A program made the translations under genes and the position numbers. Below the pieces are notes generated by a model. That model saw nothing but the letters and a program-made list of their open reading frames with translations. It made no database searches and had not been told where the DNA came from. Source: a bacterium (GTDB lineage Bacteria; Bacillota_I; Bacilli_A; RFN20; CAG-826). Taken from it: DNA of 8,186 nt. The DNA lies in the NCBI GenBank assembly GCA_019421105.1, contig JAHZFY010000002.1, forward strand, positions 1-8,186, written 5' to 3'. Shown here piece after piece: positions 1-6,113 of this stretch. Position 1 is the stretch's first letter, and every line of letters starts with the position of its first letter.

Positions 1-611
1 GCATGCAAACGGGTAATCTTATTACGATGTTAATCAATTTTATTGATGGGTCATATAACGCTGGGTTATATAGGCTTACAGTCATATTGATATTTGTTAT
101 TGGATTATTTTTAAATAGACTCATGTTTAAATTATTGCAAGGAAATAAACAAAAACATTACACCATTACTTTAATTTTAGATGGGCTATTTTTGATACCT
201 TTAATATTCATACCAAAAAATGACAATGGAACAATCATCAATTTTGAACCTAATCAATACGATTATATCGCTAATGCATTTATCGCTTTGTTTGGAGCTT
301 TTCAATTTTCGGCATTTACAAAAATCAGTGCTTATCCAATCAACACAACAATGATGACTGGAAATATGAGAAGTATCATTTTCACTGCTGTTGATTTAAT
401 TTTTGAAAAAGGTAAAGAAAAAGGAAAAGTGCTAATTTTTTATATAGTGTCTTTTATTGTTTTTATAATAGGCGCTGTGGTATTTTATGTTTCATTTAAA
501 TACTATAATGGCTATTCAAAAGAATTATTTTTGTCCCTATTTATGACTTTGCCTATCGTTATAACTTTTATATGTGTGCCTCTTGCTTATAAGATATTTA
601 ATATTTCTTGA
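1..611 (+). CDS. DUF1275 (YoaK-type) membrane protein, 5'-truncated by window edge
   Basis: Integral membrane protein of the DUF1275/YoaK family; the family's function is not established. In view are about 202 residues with at least five hydrophobic segments (about 24-42, 55-70, 88-105, 143-165, 177-198) separated by short Lys-rich loops. Two family signatures are visible: QTGN at the first visible residues and MTGN near 118-121 (after the run SAYPINTTM). In full-length relatives of about 220-240 residues the first TGN follows an N-terminal membrane helix, so roughly 25-40 residues probably lie before the window. The ATG at base 3 is therefore most likely an internal Met, and bases 1-2 belong to the preceding codon. 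It ends at TGA 609-611, the only TGA stop here, and overlaps the convergent ATPase gene by 14 bases. The family call is confident; no role can be assigned. Confidence 0.85.
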   Translation, partial: MQTGNLITMLINFIDGSYNAGLYRLTVILIFVIGLFLNRLMFKLLQGNKQKHYTITLILDGLFLIPLIFIPKNDNGTIINFEPNQYDYIANAFIALFGAFQFSAFTKISAYPINTTMMTGNMRSIIFTAVDLIFEKGKEKGKVLIFYIVSFIVFIIGAVVFYVSFKYYNGYSKELFLSLFMTLPIVITFICVPLAYKIFNIS

Positions 612-2505
612 TCATTAATCTTAAAGAATTTAAAACGCACAAAATAGTGACACCAACGTCTGCAAAAATAGCAAACCACATAATATAAGGTTCAATAGGT
701 AGATTAGGTATTAATGATAAGATCATGACTCCTATTTTTATAATTAGAGCAAAACAAATATTTTCAATTGCGACAATATGATTTTTCTTAGCGATTTTTT
801 TGACAATATGGAGATTGTTTAAATTATCATCCATGATGACTGCATCGCTTGATTCAATGCTGACATCACTTCCATTAACCCCCATTGAAATACCGATATC
901 TGCTTCAAGTAAGCAAGGTGCATCATTAACACCATCTCCAACATATGCAATGGTTGATTTTTTATTTTCTTTTTTTATTTGTTTTAATTGGTTCAGCTTG
1001 TCTAAAGGCAATAATTCAGCTTTATAATGAGTGATATTAGCCTCAAATGCTACTTCTTTGGCAATCGATGAATTATCTCCAGTTAACATATAGGTGGATT
1101 TAATTCCGTTTTTATATAAATTTTTAATTCCAATAATCGAGGTTTTTTTAATCTCATCTTGTATAGTTATATAACCGATAAAGCGATTATCATAAGCGCA
1201 ATAAATTATAGTAAATGGCGTGGATTGATTTTTATAAGAAATATTAAAGTCTTCCATCAATTTTTCATTACCTAAAAGCAACGATTTATCTTGATAAGTT
1301 AAGATGATACCTTTACCTTGTATTTCTTTATAATCCTTAATATCTTTTTCATTAATATCAAAACTAAACGAATTTTTGATCGCCTCCGCAATTGGATGTT
1401 TTGAAAAATATTCCCCTGCAAAAACTAACTTTTTTAAAATATTTTCATCATAACCATCTTCAAAAACAATCTCATTTACAACAAAATTGCCCTTGCTTAA
1501 AGTACCAGTTTTATCAAAGACAACAATATCTAGGTCTTTTAATTTATCTAAATAACTACTTCCCTTAATCAACACTTTATATTTGCTAGCCTTGCCTAAG
1601 CTTACAAAATAAGACATCGGAACAGATAAAACCAATGCACAAGGACAAGATATAACTAAAAATGAGGCCCCACTTCTAATAAATCTAGTCCAAACATCTA
1701 TGTTATTATACCCGATAAATAAAGGAGGAATTATGGCAACAATAAAAGCTAAAGCTATGACGATTGGAGTATATACTTTAGCAAACTTAGTGATAAATTT
1801 TTCAGAAGTAGATTTATTTAAACTTGAGTTTTCTACTAAATCCAAAATTTTATTAATCGTCGAATCATAAAATGGTTTTGTGGCTTTTATTATCAATGGA
1901 GAACCAATATTTATAACTCCCGATAATGCTTCTTGACCCTCTTTAATATGCCTTGGAATACTTTCGCCTGTTAAAGAAGATGTGTCTAGGCTTGATTCAC
2001 CTTTAATAACTACACCATCTAAAGGTATTCTTTCTCCACTTTTTACAATAAATATATCTCCAACATTAACATCAAATGGTTCGACTACTTCTTCTTTTCC
2101 GTTTTTATATAAAGTAACTTGATCAGGTCTTAATTCAATTATGGATTTGATTGAATCGCGGCTTTTATTAACTGCATATGATTCAAATTTTTCACCAATT
2201 TGAAAAAAGCAAACCACTGCTAAACCTTCGACAAATTCTCCAATTGCAATTGCAGCAATCGAGGCAATCAAAGTCAAAAAAACTTCATTGAAAACATCTT
2301 TTTTAAAGATTTGTTTAAATGCTTTAATATACATATCGTATGTGATAAAAATATAAAAAAGCAAAGTAATTGGTAATAAAATTACATCGTTTATTTTATA
2401 AGAATTTATCAAATTGTTTCCAATTGAAAAATGTAAGATTAACAATGCTATACACGCAATAGTTGAAACGATAATTCTAAACATTAAAAATGTTTTTTTA
2501 CTCAT
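598..2505 (-). CDS. cadA: P1B-2-type heavy-metal (Zn/Cd/Pb) efflux ATPase without its own HMA domain
   Basis: Exports divalent soft metals (Zn, Cd or Pb) across the cytoplasmic membrane at the cost of ATP. All catalytic motifs are present in the 635 residues: actuator TGES at 179-182, metal-site CPC at 287-289 in a membrane helix, phosphorylation motif DKTGT at 331-335 (acyl-phosphate D331), HP at 370-371 of the nucleotide-binding domain, TGDN at 475-478 and GDGVNDAP at 523-530. The Lys in the penultimate helix (K590, ALIIK) and the D-x-G of the last helix (D616, ADVGVTILCVLNSLRL) are signatures of the P1B-2 group (CadA/ZntA) rather than Cu ATPases. CadA proteins usually begin with a CxxC HMA domain. 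This one starts directly before its first membrane helices (about 8-27 and 41-59), and the HMA domain is encoded separately just upstream in the same frame. The start is ATG directly after the upstream TAA, with an AAGGA Shine-Dalgarno 8 bases before it. Zn versus Cd/Pb preference is not decided by sequence, and the symbol indicates the family only. Confidence 0.95.
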   Translation of the reverse strand: MSKKTFLMFRIIVSTIACIALLILHFSIGNNLINSYKINDVILLPITLLFYIFITYDMYIKAFKQIFKKDVFNEVFLTLIASIAAIAIGEFVEGLAVVCFFQIGEKFESYAVNKSRDSIKSIIELRPDQVTLYKNGKEEVVEPFDVNVGDIFIVKSGERIPLDGVVIKGESSLDTSSLTGESIPRHIKEGQEALSGVINIGSPLIIKATKPFYDSTINKILDLVENSSLNKSTSEKFITKFAKVYTPIVIALAFIVAIIPPLFIGYNNIDVWTRFIRSGASFLVISCPCALVLSVPMSYFVSLGKASKYKVLIKGSSYLDKLKDLDIVVFDKTGTLSKGNFVVNEIVFEDGYDENILKKLVFAGEYFSKHPIAEAIKNSFSFDINEKDIKDYKEIQGKGIILTYQDKSLLLGNEKLMEDFNISYKNQSTPFTIIYCAYDNRFIGYITIQDEIKKTSIIGIKNLYKNGIKSTYMLTGDNSSIAKEVAFEANITHYKAELLPLDKLNQLKQIKKENKKSTIAYVGDGVNDAPCLLEADIGISMGVNGSDVSIESSDAVIMDDNLNNLHIVKKIAKKNHIVAIENICFALIIKIGVMILSLIPNLPIEPYIMWFAIFADVGVTILCVLNSLRLMIKKY

Positions 2506-2516
2506 TTACTTAATCC
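2506..2516 (-). promoter_or_regulatory. Ribosome binding site for the ATPase, within the HMA gene's last codons
   Basis: On the minus strand AAAAAGGA lies 8 bases before the ATPase ATG, within the Lys-Arg-Ile-Lys-stop codons of the HMA gene. This gives the ATPase its own initiation site although stop and start abut (TAAATG). The arrangement suggests translational coupling by terminating ribosomes re-initiating. Confidence 0.65.
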
Positions 2517-2718
2517 TTTTTAAACTAACTCCATCTTCGAAATTTGAGCAGATTGTTTTAACTTCCCCCATGCAATCATTGCTTATGTCTATATCTAATT
2601 TGTTTGCTAAAAAATTAATTGAACAACTATTTACGCCTTCAACTTTGCTAATTTGTTTTTCTAATTTTAATGCGCAGTTTGGACAATCTAGTCCACTTAT
2701 TAAATATGTATGTTTCAT
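2506..2718 (-). CDS. Stand-alone HMA (heavy-metal-associated) domain protein
   Basis: A 70-residue protein that is a single ferredoxin-like HMA domain, expected to bind a soft metal ion in the cytoplasm and present it to the downstream efflux ATPase or buffer it. The metal loop is GLDCPNCA with CxxC at C12 and C15, followed by an amphipathic helix (about 15-26) and the typical VEGV..CSINFLANKLDI strands. Extra Cys lie near 32, 49 and 57. It matches the N-terminal domain normally fused to CadA/ZntA ATPases. It starts 1 base after the repressor stop, with GGAG about 8 bases before the ATG and inside the repressor's last codons. Its TAA is immediately followed by the ATPase ATG in the same reading frame, so only one stop codon separates the two products. 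It is either a genuine split gene or a fused CadA interrupted by one stop; the Shine-Dalgarno before the ATPase ATG favours separate products. Confidence 0.88.
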   Translation of the reverse strand: MKHTYLISGLDCPNCALKLEKQISKVEGVNSCSINFLANKLDIDISNDCMGEVKTICSNFEDGVSLKRIK

Positions 2719-2719
2719 T

Positions 2720-3064
2720 TTATTTCTCCTTTAAATGTTCTATTGCCATATCGATAATATTAGAAACATGTTCATCGTCTAACTCGTATATGACATTTTT
2801 CCCAACTTTTTTATATTTGACAACTTTGTTAAGTTTAAGGATATTTAATTGATGCGAAGCAGCGCTTTTACTTATATCTAACACATTGCATAAATCACCA
2901 ACGCACATAGGATTATTTTCTAAGGCACATATGATATGCAATCTGGTAGAATCGCCAAAAATCTTAAAAAAATCGCTTGCTTGATAAATCAAAGTTTCAT
3001 CAGGTAAATTGGCTTTGGTTTTTTTGACCACTTCTTCATTAATAATTGGTGTATCCGCTTTCAT
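2720..3064 (-). CDS. ArsR/SmtB-family metal-responsive repressor
   Basis: A dimeric winged-helix repressor that leaves its operator when metal binds; here it should control its own operon with the HMA protein and efflux ATPase. The start is set at the ATG at 3064, with a perfect GGAGGT 6 bases upstream. A longer reading from TTG at 3097 would place the start inside the operator and is rejected. The 114-residue product has the family core: FKIFGDSTRLHI (33-44), CVGDLC (54-59), and recognition helix ISKSAASHQLNIL (64-76), then the wing VVKYKKVGKNVIYEL. The full alpha5 zinc site is present: D97, H99, H110, E113, spaced like SmtB/CzrA (D-x-H-x10-H-x2-E). The CadC-type alpha3N cysteine site is not complete: the N-terminus has no Cys and the C-V-C motif reads C-V-G. 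This points to a Zn sensor, although C54 and C59 could bind metal another way. Confidence 0.93.
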   Translation of the reverse strand: MKADTPIINEEVVKKTKANLPDETLIYQASDFFKIFGDSTRLHIICALENNPMCVGDLCNVLDISKSAASHQLNILKLNKVVKYKKVGKNVIYELDDEHVSNIIDMAIEHLKEK

Positions 3065-3070
3065 ATCACT

Positions 3071-3076
3071 ACCTCC
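3071..3076 (-). promoter_or_regulatory. Shine-Dalgarno fixing the repressor start
   Basis: GGAGGT on the minus strand, 6 bases before the ATG at 3064. It decides the start codon of the ArsR-family gene against an upstream in-frame TTG. It lies only 6 bases after the -10 box, so it probably begins within a base or two of the 5' end of the mRNA. Confidence 0.85.
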
Positions 3077-3082
3077 ATAAAT

Positions 3083-3112
3083 ATTATAGTTGAACAATTA
3101 TTCAACTGTCAA
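3083..3112 (-). promoter_or_regulatory. Near-consensus promoter of the metal-resistance operon, with ArsR operator in its spacer
   Basis: On the minus strand, TTGACA (3107-3112) and TATAAT (3083-3088) are separated by 18 bases. The spacer is filled by a perfect dyad with arms AGTTGAA (3101-3107 read on this strand) and TTCAACT (3088-3094) around a 6-base centre. Its core fits the SmtB/CadC/ArsR operator pattern TGAAyAnnTnTTCA. Bound repressor would cover both the -35 and -10 edges and exclude RNA polymerase. Expected behaviour: strong basal promoter, off without metal, induced by excess metal. Confidence 0.87.
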
Positions 3113-3124
3113 ACAATAAAAAAA

Positions 3125-3874
3125 TTATAGATCAATATTTAATTCAATAGGACAATGATCGCTTCCTAAAACATCGTCATGAATATGAAAATTATTTAAC
3201 TTATCTTTTAAATTATCAGAAACTATAAAATAATCAATTCTCCAACCAGCGTTATTTTTTCTAGCATTAAAACGATATGACCACCAAGTATATTGGATTT
3301 TATCAGGATTCAAATAACGGAAAGAATCAATAAAACCACTATTTAGTAAAGAATCAAACTTATTTCTTTCTTCGATTGTGTATCCAGCATTTCTTTCATT
3401 AGCTTTTGGGTTTTTTAAATCGATTGGTTTATGTGCAACATTTAAATCACCACACAATACAACACTTTTTTTCTTGTTTAAACGTGTTAAATAATTTCTT
3501 AAATCATCTTCAAAATCCATTCGATATGGAAGTCTTAAAAGACCATCTTTTGAATTAGGAGAATATAAGCATATAAAATAATAATTGTCGAATTCTAAAG
3601 TGATAATCCTACCTTCATCATTATATTTACCATCAATTCCATAAATAACATCGATTGGCTTAATTTTTGAAAAAATAACTGTTCCTGAATATCCAGGTTT
3701 AATTGCACTGCTCCAGTATTCAAAATAACCTTTTACATCAAAGTCTTTTTGTTCTTGTTTCATTTTGCTTTCTTGTATAGCAAATATATCAGCGTCCATC
3801 TTGTTAAAAAAATCAAAAAATCCCTTTTTGATGCACGCTCTTAAACCATTGACATTCCAAGAAATAAATTTCAT
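3125..3874 (-). CDS. xth: Exodeoxyribonuclease III / AP endonuclease
   Basis: A cytoplasmic base-excision-repair enzyme that cuts 5' to abasic sites and has 3'-phosphatase and 3'-5' exonuclease activity on duplex DNA, Mg-dependent. The 249 residues are full length for the ExoA/Xth branch of the exonuclease-endonuclease-phosphatase superfamily. Active-site residues visible in order: N7 (SWNVNGLR), E35 (AIQESK, metal ligand), Y104 (CLYSPN), D143 and N145 (GDLNVAH), D214 (WRIDYF) and the final D239-H240 pair (GSDHCPIEL). The ATG at 3874 matches the family N-terminus MKFISWNVNGLR, but no good Shine-Dalgarno precedes it. It lies upstream of the metal operon on the same strand with no terminator seen between them, so some read-through is possible; a functional link is not implied. 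It diverges from the CotH-type gene across 80 bases. Confidence 0.97.
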   Translation of the reverse strand: MKFISWNVNGLRACIKKGFFDFFNKMDADIFAIQESKMKQEQKDFDVKGYFEYWSSAIKPGYSGTVIFSKIKPIDVIYGIDGKYNDEGRIITLEFDNYYFICLYSPNSKDGLLRLPYRMDFEDDLRNYLTRLNKKKSVVLCGDLNVAHKPIDLKNPKANERNAGYTIEERNKFDSLLNSGFIDSFRYLNPDKIQYTWWSYRFNARKNNAGWRIDYFIVSDNLKDKLNNFHIHDDVLGSDHCPIELNIDL

Positions 3875-3892
3875 ATATTAATGATAACTAAA

Positions 3893-3898
3893 ATTGTA
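3893..3898 (-). promoter_or_regulatory. Possible -10 box for xth
   Basis: TACAAT on the minus strand, 18 bases before the xth ATG. No convincing -35 box is seen at 16-18 bases upstream and no Shine-Dalgarno follows. It is a weak candidate, offered because the 80-base divergent gap must contain the promoter unless transcription enters from farther away. Confidence 0.3.
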
Positions 3899-3939
3899 TG
3901 GATAGTAAAACTTAATGCTTCTTATTGCAATAAATTACA

Positions 3940-3954
3940 TGCTAATATTAAAAT
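3940..3954 (+). promoter_or_regulatory. Possible extended -10 giving a leaderless CotH-type transcript
   Basis: TG-C-TAATAT (TG at 3940-3941, hexamer 3943-3948) is an extended -10 element. A start site about 7 bases downstream falls at the A of the ATG at 3955. No purine-rich Shine-Dalgarno lies between. The -35 region is poor (TTCTTA at 3919-3924 at best). The call is inference from motif and spacing only. Confidence 0.35.
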
Positions 3955-5256
3955 ATGAAAAAGTTAGCTTTACTATGTTTTGTTCCTTTATTTTTATTAA
4001 GTTGCAGTTTTGAAACTTATGTTTCAATTACTAGACATTATCCAAAAGATATTCCAACTATCAGTTTTGAAACTGATGGAAAAAAATTGCCAAGCAAGGA
4101 TGATGAAGAATATAAGGATTACGCTACTATTAAAATAAAAGCTGAATTAAAAGGTGATGAATCATATGGTTTTGAATTTGAAGAGGCTAAAGCAAGAATA
4201 CGCGGAACATCTTCTAGATATTTTGATAAAAAAGGATACAAGTTAAAATTTAAAGATAAAAAGGCTTTAATAAATGGAAATGAACATAAGATTTTTCATC
4301 TATTAGCGAGTTTTCCATCTCCTGATAAATTAAGGGATTATTTACCTTTGACCATCTCATCAACCATGGCTCAAAATGATCGTTGGACACCTAAATTAAG
4401 ACCGGTTCATTTAATAATAGACAATGTAGATCAAGGTCTATATTACCTAATCGATGATATCAAAGACGAGAAAAATAGAATCGAATTTGAAGACTTTTCA
4501 AATGAAGATAGCGAGATTCCATTCATCGTGGAAATGGATACATATGCTTTTAAAGATGGCGTTGAAGGTCAAGATTATTTTGTCTTAGGAGAGACAGATG
4601 TTTTTGATTATGATGGGGACGGTAAAACTGATTTAATATATAAAATTGATGAACCAAAAAGAGATGATGGTTTAACTGACCCTCAATTTAATTATATTCA
4701 AGACTACATAACAAAATGTCGAAAAACTTTGGAAGATAAAAATATTGATGCATTCTCAAAATACGTTGATATAAATTCGTTCATAGATTTTTTTACCCTC
4801 GCAGAATTTTTTAGAAACACTGACCATGCAGGTAGATCGACATACATGCACCGCTTATCAAAAGATTCGAAACTAGTTTTTGGTCCATCTTGGGATTTTG
4901 ATTACACCTGTTCAAGAAAATGGTCGTTAGAACCTAATCAAGATTACACTCTTGATAATGTGGAAGATAGATTTTATAACTTTGACTGGTGGAAATTATT
5001 TTTAGATATTGATGGAGCTCAAAAGTTGATAAATAAAAGATGGATCAGAAATCATAACATTATCGAACACGAAATAAATGAAGCGAAACGTTATTTTGCT
5101 ACATATCAAGAATACATAATTAATGATTCTAAAATTTGGTATACCAAATATGCTGAAGATTATGAAAAACTTGTTCTAGACAATTATAATTGGTATATGT
5201 CTTATGTTAGTAAACGATTAGATTTTTATGATGTATTATTTGATTATAAAGATTAA
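3955..5256 (+). CDS. CotH-kinase-family lipoprotein
   Basis: CotH proteins have an atypical protein-kinase-like fold; Bacillus CotH phosphorylates spore coat proteins, but many members lie outside sporulation and have unknown targets. This 433-residue protein begins with a lipoprotein signal: MKK, a hydrophobic run, then lipobox LLSC with C17 the lipidated Cys, so it should sit on the outer face of the membrane. Family landmarks in order: RGTSSR (83-88) before a Tyr-Lys-Leu-Lys-Phe strand, PDKLRDYLPL (123-132), RPVHLIIDN..GLYYLIDDI, FIVEMD, the YKIDEPK strand, TDHAGRSTYMHR, and W313-D314-F315-D316 (PSWDFDYT), whose acidic residues are the likely metal/ATP ligands. A D218-Y-D-G-D222-G-K-T-D226 stretch matches the DxDxDGxxD calcium loop of dockerin-like repeats. 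No spore gene is nearby. The start is fixed by the signal peptide; no Shine-Dalgarno precedes it. The stop overlaps the convergent MerR gene by 4 bases. Confidence 0.88.
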   Translation: MKKLALLCFVPLFLLSCSFETYVSITRHYPKDIPTISFETDGKKLPSKDDEEYKDYATIKIKAELKGDESYGFEFEEAKARIRGTSSRYFDKKGYKLKFKDKKALINGNEHKIFHLLASFPSPDKLRDYLPLTISSTMAQNDRWTPKLRPVHLIIDNVDQGLYYLIDDIKDEKNRIEFEDFSNEDSEIPFIVEMDTYAFKDGVEGQDYFVLGETDVFDYDGDGKTDLIYKIDEPKRDDGLTDPQFNYIQDYITKCRKTLEDKNIDAFSKYVDINSFIDFFTLAEFFRNTDHAGRSTYMHRLSKDSKLVFGPSWDFDYTCSRKWSLEPNQDYTLDNVEDRFYNFDWWKLFLDIDGAQKLINKRWIRNHNIIEHEINEAKRYFATYQEYIINDSKIWYTKYAEDYEKLVLDNYNWYMSYVSKRLDFYDVLFDYKD

Positions 5257-6011
5257 TCTATCGGAATCTGTAGTTCGAATAAACGCTTATGTGGCGATAA
5301 ATTTAATTCAAATAATTCTTTTATAATCATCCCATTTTTAAATTTATCAATTTTATTTAGTTCATCTAAAGTTAAAACCTTACACTTATACTTTTTACTT
5401 GGCACTATATATAAATTATTAGGAGAATCATTTAAATTAGAAACTTGTAAAAAAGCATAAGACAAGAGTTTATCGTTTTCTTTTAAATAGATTATTCCTT
5501 GATTTAAACCATCAGAAGAATTTAATGACTTACATTGAAATACTAAATCAGTATATGTTTTGCTTATTTGACTATAATTTTTAAAATCATCGCTACTTGG
5601 TAAAATTAAAAAATATCTTTTCTTAAATTCTTCTATAAAAAAGTCTTGATTATTTTTTATTTTATCCGATCTATTTGCATTTAAAGATAAATCTAATAAA
5701 AACTGTTTTTTATATTGTAGATTTTTAATTTTAGCTTCAACTAATTTATTGCCGTCAACTAATAATTTTTCTAAATCAAAACTATTATCTTTTTTTATAT
5801 AATTCTTAAATTGCTTTAAAGGGATATCAAAATCCATGCATGTCAAAATAATATCGATGATAACAAGTTGGTCATTGCTATAATATCGATATCCTGTTTC
5901 TTGATTTATCATGACTGGTTTTAAAATGCCGATTTTTTCATAATATCTTAAAGCCTTACAGCTAATTCCTTTAATTTTTGCTACTTCCCCTATAGATAAA
6001 TAATTTTCCAT
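5253..6011 (-). CDS. MerR-family regulator, likely activator of the adjacent MATE pump
   Basis: A multidrug-type MerR regulator: an N-terminal winged helix binds a dyad in an overlong promoter spacer, and ligand binding by the C-terminal domain untwists the DNA to activate transcription. In the 252 residues, the HTH is YLSIGEVAKIKGISCKALRYY (4-24), followed by the hallmark YEKIGILKP (24-32) and TGYRYYS (39-45), then the helices to about residue 75 and a dimerisation coiled coil (about 80-110). The C-terminal half (about 120-252) resembles in size and position the GyrI-like effector domain of BmrR-type regulators, but no strong motif is seen there. It lacks the Cys pattern of metal-sensing MerR proteins, so an organic ligand is more likely. 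Start ATG with AAGGAAA upstream. It diverges from the MATE gene across 102 bases. Confidence 0.9.
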   Translation of the reverse strand: MENYLSIGEVAKIKGISCKALRYYEKIGILKPVMINQETGYRYYSNDQLVIIDIILTCMDFDIPLKQFKNYIKKDNSFDLEKLLVDGNKLVEAKIKNLQYKKQFLLDLSLNANRSDKIKNNQDFFIEEFKKRYFLILPSSDDFKNYSQISKTYTDLVFQCKSLNSSDGLNQGIIYLKENDKLLSYAFLQVSNLNDSPNNLYIVPSKKYKCKVLTLDELNKIDKFKNGMIIKELFELNLSPHKRLFELQIPID

Positions 6012-6024
6012 AACGATTTCCTTG

Positions 6025-6055
6025 TTGACTTTGCCCTTAGGGCATAGTTTACATT
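6025..6055 (+). promoter_or_regulatory. MerR-type operator/promoter for the MATE gene
   Basis: -35 TTGACT (6025-6030) and -10 TACATT (6050-6055) are 19 bases apart, the elongated spacing typical of MerR-activated promoters. Inside lies a dyad, 6028-6048: arms ACTTTGCCC and GGGCATAGT around TTA, 8 of 9 pairs matching. Its style (ACt..CCC-TTA-GGG..AGT) is that of operators of drug-sensing MerR proteins. The site lies directly beside the MerR gene, supporting local regulation. Confidence 0.8.
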
Positions 6056-6058
6056 TTT

Positions 6059-6066
6059 ATTGTAGC
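6059..6066 (-). promoter_or_regulatory. Probable extended -10 of the merR gene promoter
   Basis: On the minus strand TG-C-TACAAT (hexamer at 6059-6064) forms an extended -10 element; the -35 is weak. Transcription would start near 6052 and run through the MerR operator at 6028-6048, so bound MerR would be expected to hinder its own transcription. It overlaps the divergent MATE promoter. Confidence 0.5.
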
Positions 6067-6102
6067 AAATCATTTAAACAAATGTAATTTATTTTGATTA
6101 AT

Positions 6103-6109
6103 AGGAGGT
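6103..6109 (+). promoter_or_regulatory. Strong ribosome binding site for the MATE gene
   Basis: AGGAGGT lies 4 bases before the ATG at 6114. It confirms that start and indicates efficient translation. Confidence 0.8.
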
Positions 6110-6113
6110 AGCT

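Noticed and set aside
800..1027. Plus-strand 75-codon reading frame
   Set aside because: It lies wholly within the ATPase gene opposite the GDGVNDAP region, with no ribosome site or recognisable protein. It is a shadow of the real gene.
2414..2852. Plus-strand 106- and 60-codon reading frames
   Set aside because: They lie opposite the HMA, ATPase and repressor genes, whose motifs are unmistakable. No start signals or family features are seen.
3065..3097. Longer N-terminus for the ArsR-family repressor starting at TTG 3097
   Set aside because: The ATG at 3064 has a perfect GGAGGT at 6 bases. The TTG lies inside the operator and upstream of the predicted transcription start.
3088..3107. Perfect 7+7 inverted repeat read as an xth terminator hairpin
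   Set aside because: No T-run follows on the minus strand, and its placement exactly between -35 and -10 with a TGAA-TTCA core fits an ArsR operator far better.
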